Source: Fragilariopsis cylindrus CCMP1102
Taxonomy: Eukaryota > Bacillariophyta > Bacillariophyceae > Bacillariales > Bacillariaceae
NCBI GenBank assembly: GCA_900095095.1
Contig: FMBT01000592.1
Coordinates: forward strand, 1 to 40,703
Length of the DNA stretch: 40,703 nucleotides
Direction: 5' to 3'
Made by a program: the position numbers and the translations under genes. This document shows positions 1 to 10,746 of the stretch, in pieces. The first letter of the stretch is position 1. Each line of letters begins with the position of its first letter. Under the pieces are notes generated by a model, which was not told the origin of the DNA, did not search any database, and saw nothing but the letters and a program-made list of their open reading frames with translations.

Positions 1-135
1 TGTAATGCTTTTAACGAATTCTCCAACAATCCGGGATGTTATTGCATTTCCTTTACTAAGACCGGATACAGATGGGAAGTAATTGCTAATTATATTTTTC
101 CGGACGATCTGTCCGAGTACAACACATTTGAATAA
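1..135 (+). CDS. 3' end of an unknown protein gene (partial)
   Basis: Frame 1 is open from the first base to TAA at 133-135 and gives 44 residues that look like real protein: mixed composition, two nearby cysteines (GCYC) and a Trp/Tyr-containing tail ending in NTFE. The gene begins outside the window, so neither start nor exon structure can be seen. I do not recognise the family. The AT-rich DNA after 135 looks non-coding, which fits a 3' untranslated region. The short length makes chance openness possible. Confidence 0.4.
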   Translation, partial: CNAFNEFSNNPGCYCISFTKTGYRWEVIANYIFPDDLSEYNTFE

Positions 136-885
136 ATTAAATATTAATTTTTTCAACGAAACGTTTTTTTCATCCTGCTTATACCCAATTTTTGTTCCTA
201 TGCACGGTATTTCTACTGTTTTACGTGTACGTACGTATGTATTATATGGAGTGATTACTTCAAGTAGATTAAGCAATACCAGTATACTTTGGTTTTCTCT
301 ATTTTATGTAATATTATGTATTATTTATATATCTATTTGTTTGTTTATCATTTATGATTCGCAATTGAATAAAATATGACATAACGTTAACTTAGCGCAA
401 AAAATGGGTTGAAGTTTCAACAAGCTCCAGTCCAAAGATATAGATACCATATTTCATAGAGGAATAACAGAAAATAAACACCAACAATGACAATGGATGA
501 TGGATGATGGATGGATACACGGACAAAGCGAATCATTATTACATCACACCACACACTCTCAACACACCCTTCTTATTAGAAGATCGTCTCTATTGCATTG
601 CAGCATCGATCACCCTAACGGTTGGGGATGACGTGGCGTCTCTACTGTATACAAAGTACTTGTATTCCATAATATCATTTGAAATTAACAAGATTGTATT
701 TAATATGAAATGTGATGAACGTTACTATGTAACATGTAGCTATATATGTATGTATGTATGTATGTATCTGTATTTTAACTATTGACTGCGCATTCCATTC
801 TATTTTTCCGCAGCGCAAGTACAATGTACAGTACGGCACCTCCCCATCGATGCGATCTATCATAACCTTCCTTCAGTAGTTAATG
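136..885. other. Intergenic stretch, AT-rich, with a TATG microsatellite
   Basis: No convincing gene. The open frames here have low-complexity, Ile/Tyr-rich composition and no family resemblance. A short TATG tandem repeat lies at about 745-766. The region separates the + strand fragment at the window edge from the - strand gene ending at 886, so it would hold two 3' ends. Confidence 0.5.
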
Positions 886-1685
886 TTACCACAGTTTGAA
901 TGCTTCAGCAGATACAAAGGCTACGGTAGTATTGCCACTTGCACCTGTAGACGCTTCTCGTCCATTAGAAGGAACGACGTATACACCTCGAGGATATGAT
1001 CGTGTCGTCATTACATGAGAAGAAGAATCATAATGATAATCAATATTCGTTTTGCTCTTATTATCATTGTTATCATTGTTATCACCGTCGTCGTTGTCGT
1101 CAAACGATGATGACATAGAACTATCGATACGGTCAATCATATCCAGTATACTTTTCGTCGTCGATGCCTTTTTCTTATATTTGGCGACCCTATCGTTGAT
1201 CTTCTTCCTCCTCTCCCACTTGACCCATCCTCGTTATGGAATCCGAATGCTCCACTATTCACCACGAATGATTCGTCAATCAAATCAATTAGGGTTACAG
1301 ATCGAGTGGAGTTACAGTTGTTATTGTTACTGTTGCTGATACTACATTCTACGCTGCTCGATTCGCCTGTACAAGATCCAGAATCTATGCTAAGGCGTCT
1401 AGAAGAAGAGAATGCATCCGATCCAAATGATGATAAACGTCGATGAGGAATTGGAACGTCACGATCATATGAGTCAACGCTAGCATTAACGCTGTATCGT
1501 AGTCCGGTGGGAGTACTTGGTGCGCTTCTTAATAAGGCAGTAGTAGTAGTAGTAGTAGTACAAGTAGTAGTTTTCTTCTCACCAACAATCATTTTCCTTT
1601 CTCGAATATTTCTGCTACTGGGAGAGTCCATCGGCATCATCGATGATAGGACGTTCTTGTTAGCCTTATTGGTTGTCAATATCAT
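886..1685 (-). CDS. Unknown Ser/Asn-rich protein with a basic motif; one frameshift
   Basis: Two overlapping - strand frames read as one protein. The N-terminal part, from ATG at 1685, is rich in Ser, Thr and Asn with RRLS-type basophilic motifs. The C-terminal part has a Lys/Arg-rich block (KWERRKKINDRVAKYKKKAS) followed by an Asp/Asn run and ends at TAA 886-888. The frames join if one G is missing from the GGG run at 1224-1226, giving about 267 residues. No catalytic domain is visible. The basic block resembles a DNA-binding basic region, but no helix-loop-helix or zipper follows. An intact first exon upstream cannot be excluded. Family unknown. Confidence 0.5.
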
Positions 1686-1751
1686 GATTGGTAGGTGTAT
1701 TGTTGGCACTTTCAAAGGTATGGGTGTTGAAGAAATGAGATATCTACAACA

Positions 1752-1809
1752 TAAATGTTACTTCGGTGGTGGAGAAATAATAAATGTTACTTCGGTGGTG
1801 GAGAAATAA
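1752..1809. repeat. Perfect 29-bp tandem duplication
   Basis: The 29-bp unit beginning TAAATGTTACTTCGGTGGTG occurs at 1752-1780 and again, identically, at 1781-1809. It lies just upstream of the - strand gene at 886-1685. Two perfect copies suggest a recent slippage event. Confidence 0.9.
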
Positions 1810-1860
1810 TGGGATGCTTTGCACTTAAAGAATTTGGCGAGGATAAATACCGTAGAAGCC

Positions 1861-1903
1861 TCAATCATGTGTGTAATTAGTAAAAGATAAAACACATGAT
1901 TGA
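1861..1903. repeat. 12-bp perfect inverted repeat (hairpin)
   Basis: TCAATCATGTGT at 1861-1872 is exactly complementary to ACACATGATTGA at 1892-1903, with a 19-nt loop. It sits between divergently transcribed genes. It could be a cruciform, an RNA hairpin or a palindromic protein-binding site. No poly-U tract makes it a classical terminator. Confidence 0.7.
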
Positions 1904-2976
1904 TGGAGATAAATACTCACTCATCCGGCATCGAATGTCCACGCGTCTCGCACACTCTGCCTTCAGCCTCTTCTCAAAAAGAAGAAGAACGTCACAAACG
2001 AATAATGGTGATTGATTACGGTATTGACTCGATCCCCAGAAGTGACATCATCATGCACGCACTCGCTGACAACAATTAACTAGGACTAAGACACGAGTAA
2101 CTAGTGACTGATGAGCAACTAAGCTCACACTTAATATAGACTACAGTATTTACTATTTACATACGATAGTTTAGGAAATCTTCAGTCAGTCTAATACAGT
2201 AGTGAGCCTTAGGAAGCTAGATGCATTTGCAGTTTATGAGGCCATTATCTTCCATCACTGTTGGAAGATAATATAACTAAACTTTACACAGGGTTGTGTC
2301 ATCAATTAGATCAATAAGAACGTATCATAGTATAGTCGGATCAGGAGGTCAAGAACATGTGTACTGTATAGTATAGTAGAGCATGTGAGATCAAATCAAA
2401 TCAAATCAACACAAGCCACATATCTTGTTCTATAGCTTTGTTATGGTAAACTAGATGCAAAGATCACATCATATCATTCAACAGTCTGATTCCATGCTGA
2501 AAAATGGTCTCAACATTGCATCATCACCTGAAAATATTATTATTGTGAACTAGCTGCTGCTATTAGATATAGAGAGTTGAGCTACAATTTTGAGGGACAA
2601 GTCTAAACTTGCATTCATAAATTCTAAAACTGCTGACTCATTAGCTCTTTCTAGTGCAGTGGGGATCAATGTGGCAGCTACTGTACATACAATTGTAGTA
2701 CTATAAAAACAATCGAACCTCTGTTCTATTTCAAAATGAACAAATCCTTCATAGTCTGCTCGTCCATCCGTCTCTCAATCGATTTCTTCGATAGTTACAG
2801 TAACCTGTTAAAAAAAATGTAAAAAGAGAATGGATAAATCTTGCCCTACAGTACTTTCATGGAGGGATAATAATTTTATGCTACAGTAGTATCCAAGCTT
2901 ACATAAAGCAACTCATTGCATCGAAGAAAAGTGCAAATCAGAAAGTCCATCCCACCGCAATCGATAGACAGTCATC
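1904..2976. other. Intergenic region upstream of NUDC
   Basis: About 1.07 kb without a supportable gene. It contains short AT-rich repeats, for example ATCAAATCAAATCAA near 2393-2408. It must hold the NUDC promoter and perhaps that of the divergent - strand gene, but I see no motif I can assign. Confidence 0.5.
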
Positions 2977-4238
2977 ATGAGTAATTTCGAAGACGACGAA
3001 CGATTTGATGGTTTGTATTTGAATGTAGCTCAAACAACTAGAGGTATCGAACCATTATTGGATTCTGTATTTTCCTTTTTACGTCGGAAGACAGATTTTT
3101 TTGCCGGTCCACCTGGTGCTGATGGTCCCGATGGACAAGCCGCTGCTATAGCAAAAGTAAATGATGTATTACAAAAACATGCCAATCGGTACCAAGAAGA
3201 TATAATTGCTAAGAAAAATAAGAAGAAAGTAAAACAACAAAAACAACAAACTTCCAAAAAAGCCAAGTCAACAACAACGACGAAACCAACAACGACGACA
3301 GTAAAGCAACCTTTTAAAATTATAGAACCAGAAGACGAAGAAGAAATAATTGAAATGGGAACTGATGGGGAATTTGATGCGTCAACAACTTCTACTACGA
3401 GTCAAAAACCCGTGATTTCGCCGTTAGGAAAATCGTCGACGACTGTAAAACCACCGAAGAAAGAACCATCAAAGAAAGAGATACCGATGAAAACCGATGC
3501 GGCGAAAGATGATGATGACGACGACGACGGCGATAAAGGAAAAACCAAAAAAGAAACAAGTGATGATGATGGTGATGATGGTGAAAACAATGACGGTCCA
3601 CCTCCTGCGGGCAATGGTGGAACAGTTCCTGATAAGTACGTATGGACACAAACTTTAGCTGAATGTATTGTAACTATTCCAGTTCCAGAAAATACTCGTG
3701 GTCGTGATGTTCAAGTTACTATGTCTCGATCGCATCTAAAGGTGTCCCTCAAGAACAAACAACAAGTGTTGATAGTCGATGATGACTTCACGAAGCCTAT
3801 CATATGTGATGATTCATTTTGGACAATCGAAGATGGGAATCGATTATGCATTGCATTGGTCAAATTGAATCAAATGGAATGGTGGAATTCTATTTGTAAA
3901 AGTGATCCTATCATTAATGTTCGACAGATCCGTCCTGAAAATTCTAACTTGGGAGATTTGGACGGTGAAACACGGAAGACTGTCGAAAAAATGATGTTCG
4001 ATCAGCGACAAAAAGGTATGTCTTCGTATGTCTTCGTAATATGCACATCCTCTCTTTCTTTCTTTTTCTCTCTCTTGCTTCCTCAAAAACTAACAAACTG
4101 TGATTATTCCTTTCTCGTTACACCTTCTTCTTAGCCATGGGGTTGCCTTCAAGTGACGAACAAACCAAAATGGACGCTTTGGAAATGTTTAAAAAGCAAC
4201 ACCCAGAAATGAACTTTGACAATGCCAAGATTAGTTAA
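2977..4238 (+). CDS. NUDC: NudC family co-chaperone (nuclear distribution protein C)
   Basis: Exons 2977-4015 and 4135-4238 (380 residues), with a 119-nt GTATG...TTAG intron at 4016-4134. The N-terminal about 60 residues match the NudC N-terminal domain (dimer helix region). Residues about 65-215 are a Lys/Asp/Glu-rich disordered linker. Residues about 220-310 form the CS (p23-like) domain, opening [17 protein letters not shown] and containing a WTIEDG strand. The spliced tail, [20 protein letters not shown] and then MNFDNAKIS, is the family's typical C terminus, which confirms the splice. NudC proteins assist Hsp90 clients and dynein/LIS1 in the cytoplasm. It is slightly longer than animal NUDC (about 330 aa) because of the linker. 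Start chosen at the first ATG, which gives the conserved N terminus. Confidence 0.93.
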
Positions 4239-4976
4239 ATTAAATGGCACTTATACTATTTAATATAGATAAATATTATAATTGTGTTGGATAATAATAT
4301 GATACTTTATGTTATTGTATCTGTATTTAAATACCTATTAACTTTTAATGTCGTTGATAATTGATTCAACGAGTTTCCAATTGTTCTCAGATTAAACTAA
4401 ACTCTAGCTTTTTTCAGTAATATTTCTACTTCGAATAATTAATTTCGTGGCATATGATATAACTTTGTGACATAGCCATGTCTACAGAGCCTAATACTTC
4501 ATCAATTTAATCAATGTACAATGATGATTATAGGATTTCAGACCCTCAATATTCAATTTAGCATGGTGGCATTATATTACGTAAGCTAAAATAAAAGCAT
4601 GATAGGGTTTGTTACCGATACCTCGCACGTTACGTTCATACCCTCACTACCTACCTTTTATACGGTAGGGGGGCGGAAGAATGAGAGAATTACTCTCGAC
4701 TTTTGTTGTTGATGGAAGATCGGAGAGTACTAAGTGATGTGAAATTAGGACGATAACTTATTGACTTGAAAAGCAAATTATAACAAATAATTGTAGCACA
4801 TGGCGACATCATTGAACATCTAGCAATATAAGTGTACTTGTACTCATCCATACCAGCAGTTGATGAGATATCGGATATCCAACACATAGCTATCGATCTA
4901 TTTTGTTACTCCACAATTTGAAATTGTATTATGATGACGACCACGGGGAATAAATAAAAAACACACAAACAGCAAG
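4239..4976. other. Intergenic region between NUDC and WDR59
   Basis: 738 bp, AT-rich, with no supportable gene on either strand. It must hold the NUDC 3' end and the WDR59 promoter. An AATAAATAAAAA stretch lies just before the WDR59 ATG. Confidence 0.5.
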
Positions 4977-5157
4977 ATGAGAAATCCCGATAGTCCAACG
5001 ATTCATTCACCAGCCATGTCGAGACTACCACCATCTCCGGATACGACTAATATGGCTGCACACATGATAATTCCTGAATTTTCTTTGGATGATGATACTG
5101 ATACCATAATGCATCGTGGTAATCTCTCGAATAAAAATGTTGCGACCGGAGCTACAA

Positions 5158-5191
<34 letters not shown>

Positions 5192-8100
5192 GACTAGTCA
5201 TCATCAACAACAAAACGCACCAACAAGTCGATTACGATCCGTGGCAAAATACAATGCCTTTCATCCGCAGGCGTTGGCTTGTTCCAACGAAATAAGTGCA
5301 ATAGCAGGTCCTAGAGGTATCGCATTGTTTCGACTATCTAGTCCTCATATACCATTATTGATATTTAGTCATGCAACAAATTATTCCTCGTCATCTGGAA
5401 AGAAATATAATCAAAGCCGGAACTCAATTTCATCCTTGGCCTTTCAACCGACCGGTGGTGGTGGCGGTGGTGGTGAATTTACTAATACTAGTGCCAACGG
5501 AGGTTATGTTCCTGTTAATAATAATGCAAACACACTTTATTTGGCAGCGGCACGAGGGTCGGGTGTTTTAATATGGGATGCTAGTGGTCATAGTCAAAAT
5601 CCACTCCTGGGAAGATTATTGTTAAACGATCTTAACGACTCGACAACTGGTAGTACTGGAGGTAGTCGACGAGACTCGGACACTCTCATTACCAGTATGA
5701 GTTGGATGTTGTCTTCTGGTAGTCGTAATAATACCCCGCTTTTGGCAACTACAACTGCATCATCTCTATCGATGTGGGATTTACGGTGTCATGGTTCGTC
5801 ACAGTTCCAACCTAGTTTGCGATTTTGTAGTTCTCGTAATGCCAATATTGCGAAGGACGCAGCCCCCATCGTTCAAGTTGCATGCTCCACTTGTTCCGAA
5901 GAATGCGCAACCATCGACGCCTCCGGAATAGTACGGACGTACGATCTTCGAAAGACTGGTGAAGGGGGTGGTCGATCTTCGACGGGGTACCCACTGGCTG
6001 TATTTATGGCGCATGAGGCTGGTGTTGGTATCCAACATATGGAAAGATATGATAACGGTGGTAACAAGGGATCGGCATGGGTTACTTGGGGATTAGAGAC
6101 ACAAATGTCCTCAGCGGTCGTTAAGGTTTGGGGAGTAGCAGCAAAGTCATTGACGACGACGACTGCTTACGACGATTCTTCCGATTCTATCGCATTGGGT
6201 ACTGATAAGGACGAATATTGGTTTATGGGAGAAGGCGAATCCCAAAATACTCCATCAACAAAATTTAGTACAAACAATATCAATAGCAATAATAAAATAT
6301 TACCTTCGTCAGAATATCAACTCATTGCACAGTACGCACGGTCCAATATGTGTTGCGCTCGCGTTTGTCCCACTCCGGTCAATAATAGCCTTGTCGTGGT
6401 TGGTTACTTGGATGGAAAATCTGACCCTCCGTCTTCCTCGAATGGTACTTCGGGGGATAGTAGTGATGGATGGTGGGTTGACTTACTATCACTATCTTCA
6501 TCGTCGCAGTCGCAGTCACAATTGCATAACAGCCCGGATGAGAACGTGCTATACAAAATGAAGAGAAGAAGCAATTTTGGACTCGATAAAATAGTGTCAT
6601 TTTGTGGTGGAGCTGCCAATACCGATGTTGACAAAAAATCTTTAATGTCTGTATTGGGAAATACTAATCTGGGTAAACTCCAGGCCTCCGAGTTAGCCTT
6701 CTCGTCGTCAATAATAATACGAGCCAACGACCGCACATCAGCAACGACGACGACAGATGACGGGTCTATTGAGAAGAACGAAAAGGAAGAAATTGAAGCT
6801 GGGACGGAGCTCTTGTTGTGCTGCTTAAGTGATAGCGGTGTACTTACCACTACTGCAATACCTGAAGCGATACGGGCAAACAACAGAATTGATGATCAAA
6901 ACAAAAATTCCTCACCTCAAAGAAGTTTGACTCGAAGCAACATCATAAGGACAGCTTTTGGATCATCAGCTAATAACCACGCTAAGGTTTTTCCTGACAC
7001 CAAAGAGGGTGATTCATTACTTGACGTCGCAAGTATTTGGGGCAGCTTGGCTGGTAATGTAGGGGATCTCACAATGAGTCGAGGCGACGACAAGAAGATC
7101 GAACAATTGAGGTCGTCATCACCTTTGAAATTGGCAGCACCCAAGGAGGATCCATTGCGAAATAGTGGACGCCGAGGAGAAGGAGGTTTTCTACCGTTTG
7201 ATATGGACGTCCCGGTTCCAGTTGCCTACAACTCAGTTACTACAGGGAATCTAGGTGGAATGAGTGGCATACAGATAGGAATGACGGATATGACTCCTCT
7301 CAGTGCGATCATAAATACGTCAGAAGATGGGGAAGAGATCTCGGCTCTGAACTCAACATCCATAATGGAAAATATAGATAAGGAAAGAGTACCATGTCCA
7401 AGGCTATGCGGCGCTGTCTTCGGGTCTGGAAATGGTCGTCTCGTCATATTTCGTAACGGCGAAGTAAAAAAAATGTGGAATTGGTACCAAAGAACTGATA
7501 CAATTCGACTTTCGAGTATCCCAGGAGGACAAGTAGATGTAACCTCATCCTCGGACCCACAGACTCTTATTACTAGCCCTAAGACTTCCGAAGAATCAGG
7601 GAAAAGATATCAGATTGCATCGAGTTCGGGACCACGAACATTAAAGGAGTTGGTGGATATGACCACTGCTGCAAAAGAGGCACAATGGGGAGAAGAAAAC
7701 GATTCCAAAGACGATGCCCTGAGTGTAATGGAAAATTTCTTCGAAGAAGATAGTCTCGAATCAAATAGTGATGACTCTAGTAATGACGATGATGATGATG
7801 ATGATGATGACGACGACGACGAAATTATTCAAAACAAGGACGAAATCTATAAAAGATACTTTGGTGGTGGCCGAACATGGAAGGGATATTCTGGAATGAG
7901 GGCTTCGATGCCACAAGGCACGGCTATTGAATCTACTCGGTCAATGCTCCAGCGCTCAATGCTTTCTGTTGGGCCATCATCTGATATGCTCCAGCCTATT
8001 GTGACTGTTGCGCATCCACTTAACGTAGCTGCGCTCGATATTCAAGGCATCCTTCTTGCTAAAGGATGGAAACTTGGCAGATGGGAGAATCGAGAGACCT

Positions 8101-9515
8101 ATCCTGAATCCAAATCTGAATCTAATATACAGGATCAGCCCCAACTTCTACCTTATCCTGATGTTACTCCAAAAAAAGGGAAGTCTTCTTTTTCCAGAGC
8201 CATGTCCGTCCCTAATTTCTCAGAAATATCCGAGCGACCGAATGTGGAGGAATCAATGACGTTCCTTAAGAAACTGTTCACTCATCAGCAAGAAGACGGT
8301 GTCACGTTCCCCACCACGCTCATGTCTCCACCTGATAGCCCAATTCGTAAGTCCACCACTAATTTTACTCTATTCTTTCTCTCTAAATATGTGTAGTTTG
8401 ATTGCTGTTCGTGTCTCATCATAAATTCTTCTACTACAGTGATGAATCAGAGAGTTTCTCGAGCAGGTCAGGATAAGTCTTCTATTAAATATAAATCGAA
8501 TGCCGAGAACATGCGAGCCCTAGATTTAGGAGTGCACAACCTTCGTATTCAAAAACATGATATGGATACAACCCATCTCGACGAGCTTGAAGAAATACGC
8601 CAACTCTGTCTTCATAATGCGAGAGTTAGCAAGGATTGTAGAGAGGTCGAGAAAGAGAGCGTCTGGAACATACTGGCCGAAACTGTACTAGGTCAGATGG
8701 GCGAAGACGATAAGGTGTTCAATGGATGGGGAGGAAAAGCCGGTGGTGCCTTGGGTGTTGATATGATCAACAATTTCTTTCTGTATTATGAAGCTCTACA
8801 AGATGTTCAGATGTTGGCGACAATGTTTTGCGTTCTAAGCGACCGTCATCATCAAGACCAGAGGACGAATCACTTGTGTCTTCTTCCTGAGAGTCGCGAA
8901 AAAGTTTGCGACACGTACATTATTCGATATGCGGAGGTGCTCTATTCGTGGGGCCTTTTGAACACCCGAGCCGAGCTAAATAAACATCTTCAACGAAAAT
9001 TTGAACAGAATGAATTAAATTTCATTCCAATAAAAGAGGGAAAAGAAGAAGAGTATGATCTAGGAGTTGCTTTATCGTGCCCTACATGCCACAATGGCGT
9101 AGATTCTAGGACCAATTATTGCCAGAGTTGTAGAGATTTTGCATTCCGATGCTCTATCTGCGATATAGCTGTCCGCGGTATTTTTACCTTCTGCGACATA
9201 TGTCAACACGGTGCGTACGGGAACTCAAACCGGGCTCGAACGTAGCCTTTTTTCTTTTTACGAAATCTTTCTTTTCACAAAATTTTCCGTTTTCGTCTGT
9301 TTTTCTCACTTTTTTGCTCCATTTCGAACAACCACAACCACAACCACAACCACAACCACAACCACAACAACAACAACAACATAGGCGGACATTTACGTCA
9401 TATGGTCAATTGGTTTAAAAAGAATTCATCTTGTCCGACGGGATGTGGATGTCAGTGTATATTCTCAAAGCCAGAAATTAGAAACCAAGAGATGGCCATA
9501 AGTAATATTTCTTAG
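4977..9515 (+). CDS. WDR59: WDR59 homologue, GATOR2/SEA complex subunit
   Basis: Exons 4977-8346, 8440-9210 and 9385-9515 make 1423 residues, longer than human WDR59 (974) owing to low-complexity inserts. The first about 90 residues are disordered with an Asn run. A WD40 beta-propeller spans about 90-420 (VLIWDASG, LSMWDLR). A long linker holds an Asp run near 936-950. The C terminus, residues about 1336-1405, carries the zinc module: CPTC, CQSC, CSIC, CDIC, HLRH, CPTGCGCQC. The tail FKKNSSCPTGCGCQC is diagnostic of WDR59/Mtc5, as opposed to WDR24 or MIOS. Both introns are supported by frame: exon 2 joins exon 3 as CQHG|GHLRH. The protein family acts at the lysosome/vacuole membrane in amino-acid signalling to TORC1. 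No frameshift in 4.27 kb of coding sequence. Confidence 0.92.
9211..9384 (+). repeat. WDR59 intron 2 with CAACCA/CAA microsatellite
   Basis: The 174-nt intron begins GTGCGT and ends ATAG. Its 3' half (about 9328-9380) is a tandem CAACCA array passing into CAA repeats, so the usual pyrimidine tract before the acceptor is replaced by a C/A repeat. Confidence 0.75.
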
Positions 9516-9545
9516 ATATGTAATTTTTATCTTATTTTTCGTATT

Positions 9546-10617
9546 CTATATCTTGTTATTCACTTGCAGGGTTCGTCCGCGTAATATTTCTCTATTCTTC
9601 AAGATTTTAAGATCAGCGAGACTGCAATAGACTTGGTGCGACTCAATGTCTTGATAAAATTTTGGAAAAACATTTCCTTTCATAATATAACAGCAGGAAA
9701 TGTGAGAGGACGAATTAAGTTTTAATAAGCTCACTCCCTTGTCTTATGAAACAAGAACCCCCCCCCCCCCCCTCCAATAGAAGGAAAAACTACGTACCTT
9801 GTGTGACATACGGAGAATAATCGTAACAGAATTCTTCGCCGAAAAAAATTATGTAACCTTTTGTGTCCGTAGTAACACCCAAAGAGCCAAGGCATTCTCA
9901 AAAGATTTAAATCTCGTCTTGGACACCAGTATGCCATCCTAGAAACTGGACGTATTGTCTTAAGTCGAAGACCGTGATGCAACATCTTGATATCGTTGCA
10001 GATGTCACCAACTGACGTGTTTACAATACCACAGAGTTCGTCAGCAGGAGAATTTATGCATCCGTTTAGTGCTGCCACCTGATTTGGAATAGAGTTCGCT
10101 CCAACTAGTGAAGTGAACGAAAATTCAGCTGAACAGACATTATAAGGGCACTCAAATTCATTTCCATCATTTCGGTTGATTCGATATCTTTTTAATAGCT
10201 CACGAGTCTTCGGGAGATGCCTATCGGTATACTGCAGACTCACTGAACCCAACTCCAAAAACATGATGTTCACATTGTTCAAATGAGCCATTCCACTTTG
10301 CTTTCTCATTTTGACGGAACGCTTTATAGGTTCTTCGTTTCGAACCACTCTAATTTCTAGATGAGTTGGTTTATCGGAACAGTCCACAAGGACGAACGCC
10401 TCTCTAAAATCAAACTCCCTTAGCGTAGTAATATCCCACGGATGTTCATCACAAATAAACCAAGTAACCATCTTAGTTGCACATTGGCATCCTTTGATTA
10501 CCACAGTTCGTTTGGTGGTGTTGGATTCAGGTATTCGCTGAGATAGCTTAAGCTTGTGCTCCTTAGGTATGTCAGCATAAAATGATAGAATAGAAGGCGG
10601 TACAAATATTTCATCCA
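9546..10617 (-). pseudogene. Broken alkaline-phosphatase-superfamily (DUF229-like) exons
   Basis: The open frame 10617-9798 has the layout of DUF229/sulfatase-like enzymes: a buried strand then SVSLQYTDRHLPKTRELLKR, then SLVGANSIPNQVAALNGC, then, in a shifted frame, GYIIFFGEEFCYDYSPYVTQ. The frame slips by one base near 9876-9881. A GTACGT donor follows at 9797, and a downstream exon frame (FPKFYQDIESHQVYCSLADL) stops at 9546-9548, 31 bp from the WDR59 stop, with no catalytic C-terminal half visible. The position where I expect the metal-binding Asp (DSVS) reads GSVS. There is no ATG near the start of the frame. It opens at an acceptor (GACAG|TGG at 10617), so it is probably 3' exons of the stalk gene rather than an independent gene. 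Enzyme family call moderate; inactivity inferred. Confidence 0.55.
9758..9772. repeat. C15 homopolymer in the phosphatase-like intron
   Basis: Fifteen consecutive C on the + strand, lying in the predicted intron of the - strand phosphatase-like exons. The true length is uncertain because such tracts are sequenced poorly. Confidence 0.85.
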
Positions 10618-10746
10618 CTGTCGTATATGATATATAACAGTAGTACTACTATTACATTTTCTTGTGTATGAGAATCCTCAAAAACCGAAAACGTTAGGAT
10701 AATACAGAACAAACGTATGTAAATTACACCAAAACCCAATTCGGTT

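Noticed and set aside
83..379. 98-codon + strand frame near the window start
   Set aside because: It overlaps the better frame ending at 135 and has AT-driven Phe/Ile/Tyr composition.
1137..1260. bHLH transcription factor suggested by ERRKKINDR
   Set aside because: The following sequence lacks a second amphipathic helix and runs into Asp/Asn repeats.
5025..5213. - strand frame with poly-Ile
   Set aside because: Antisense of the WDR59 Asn run.
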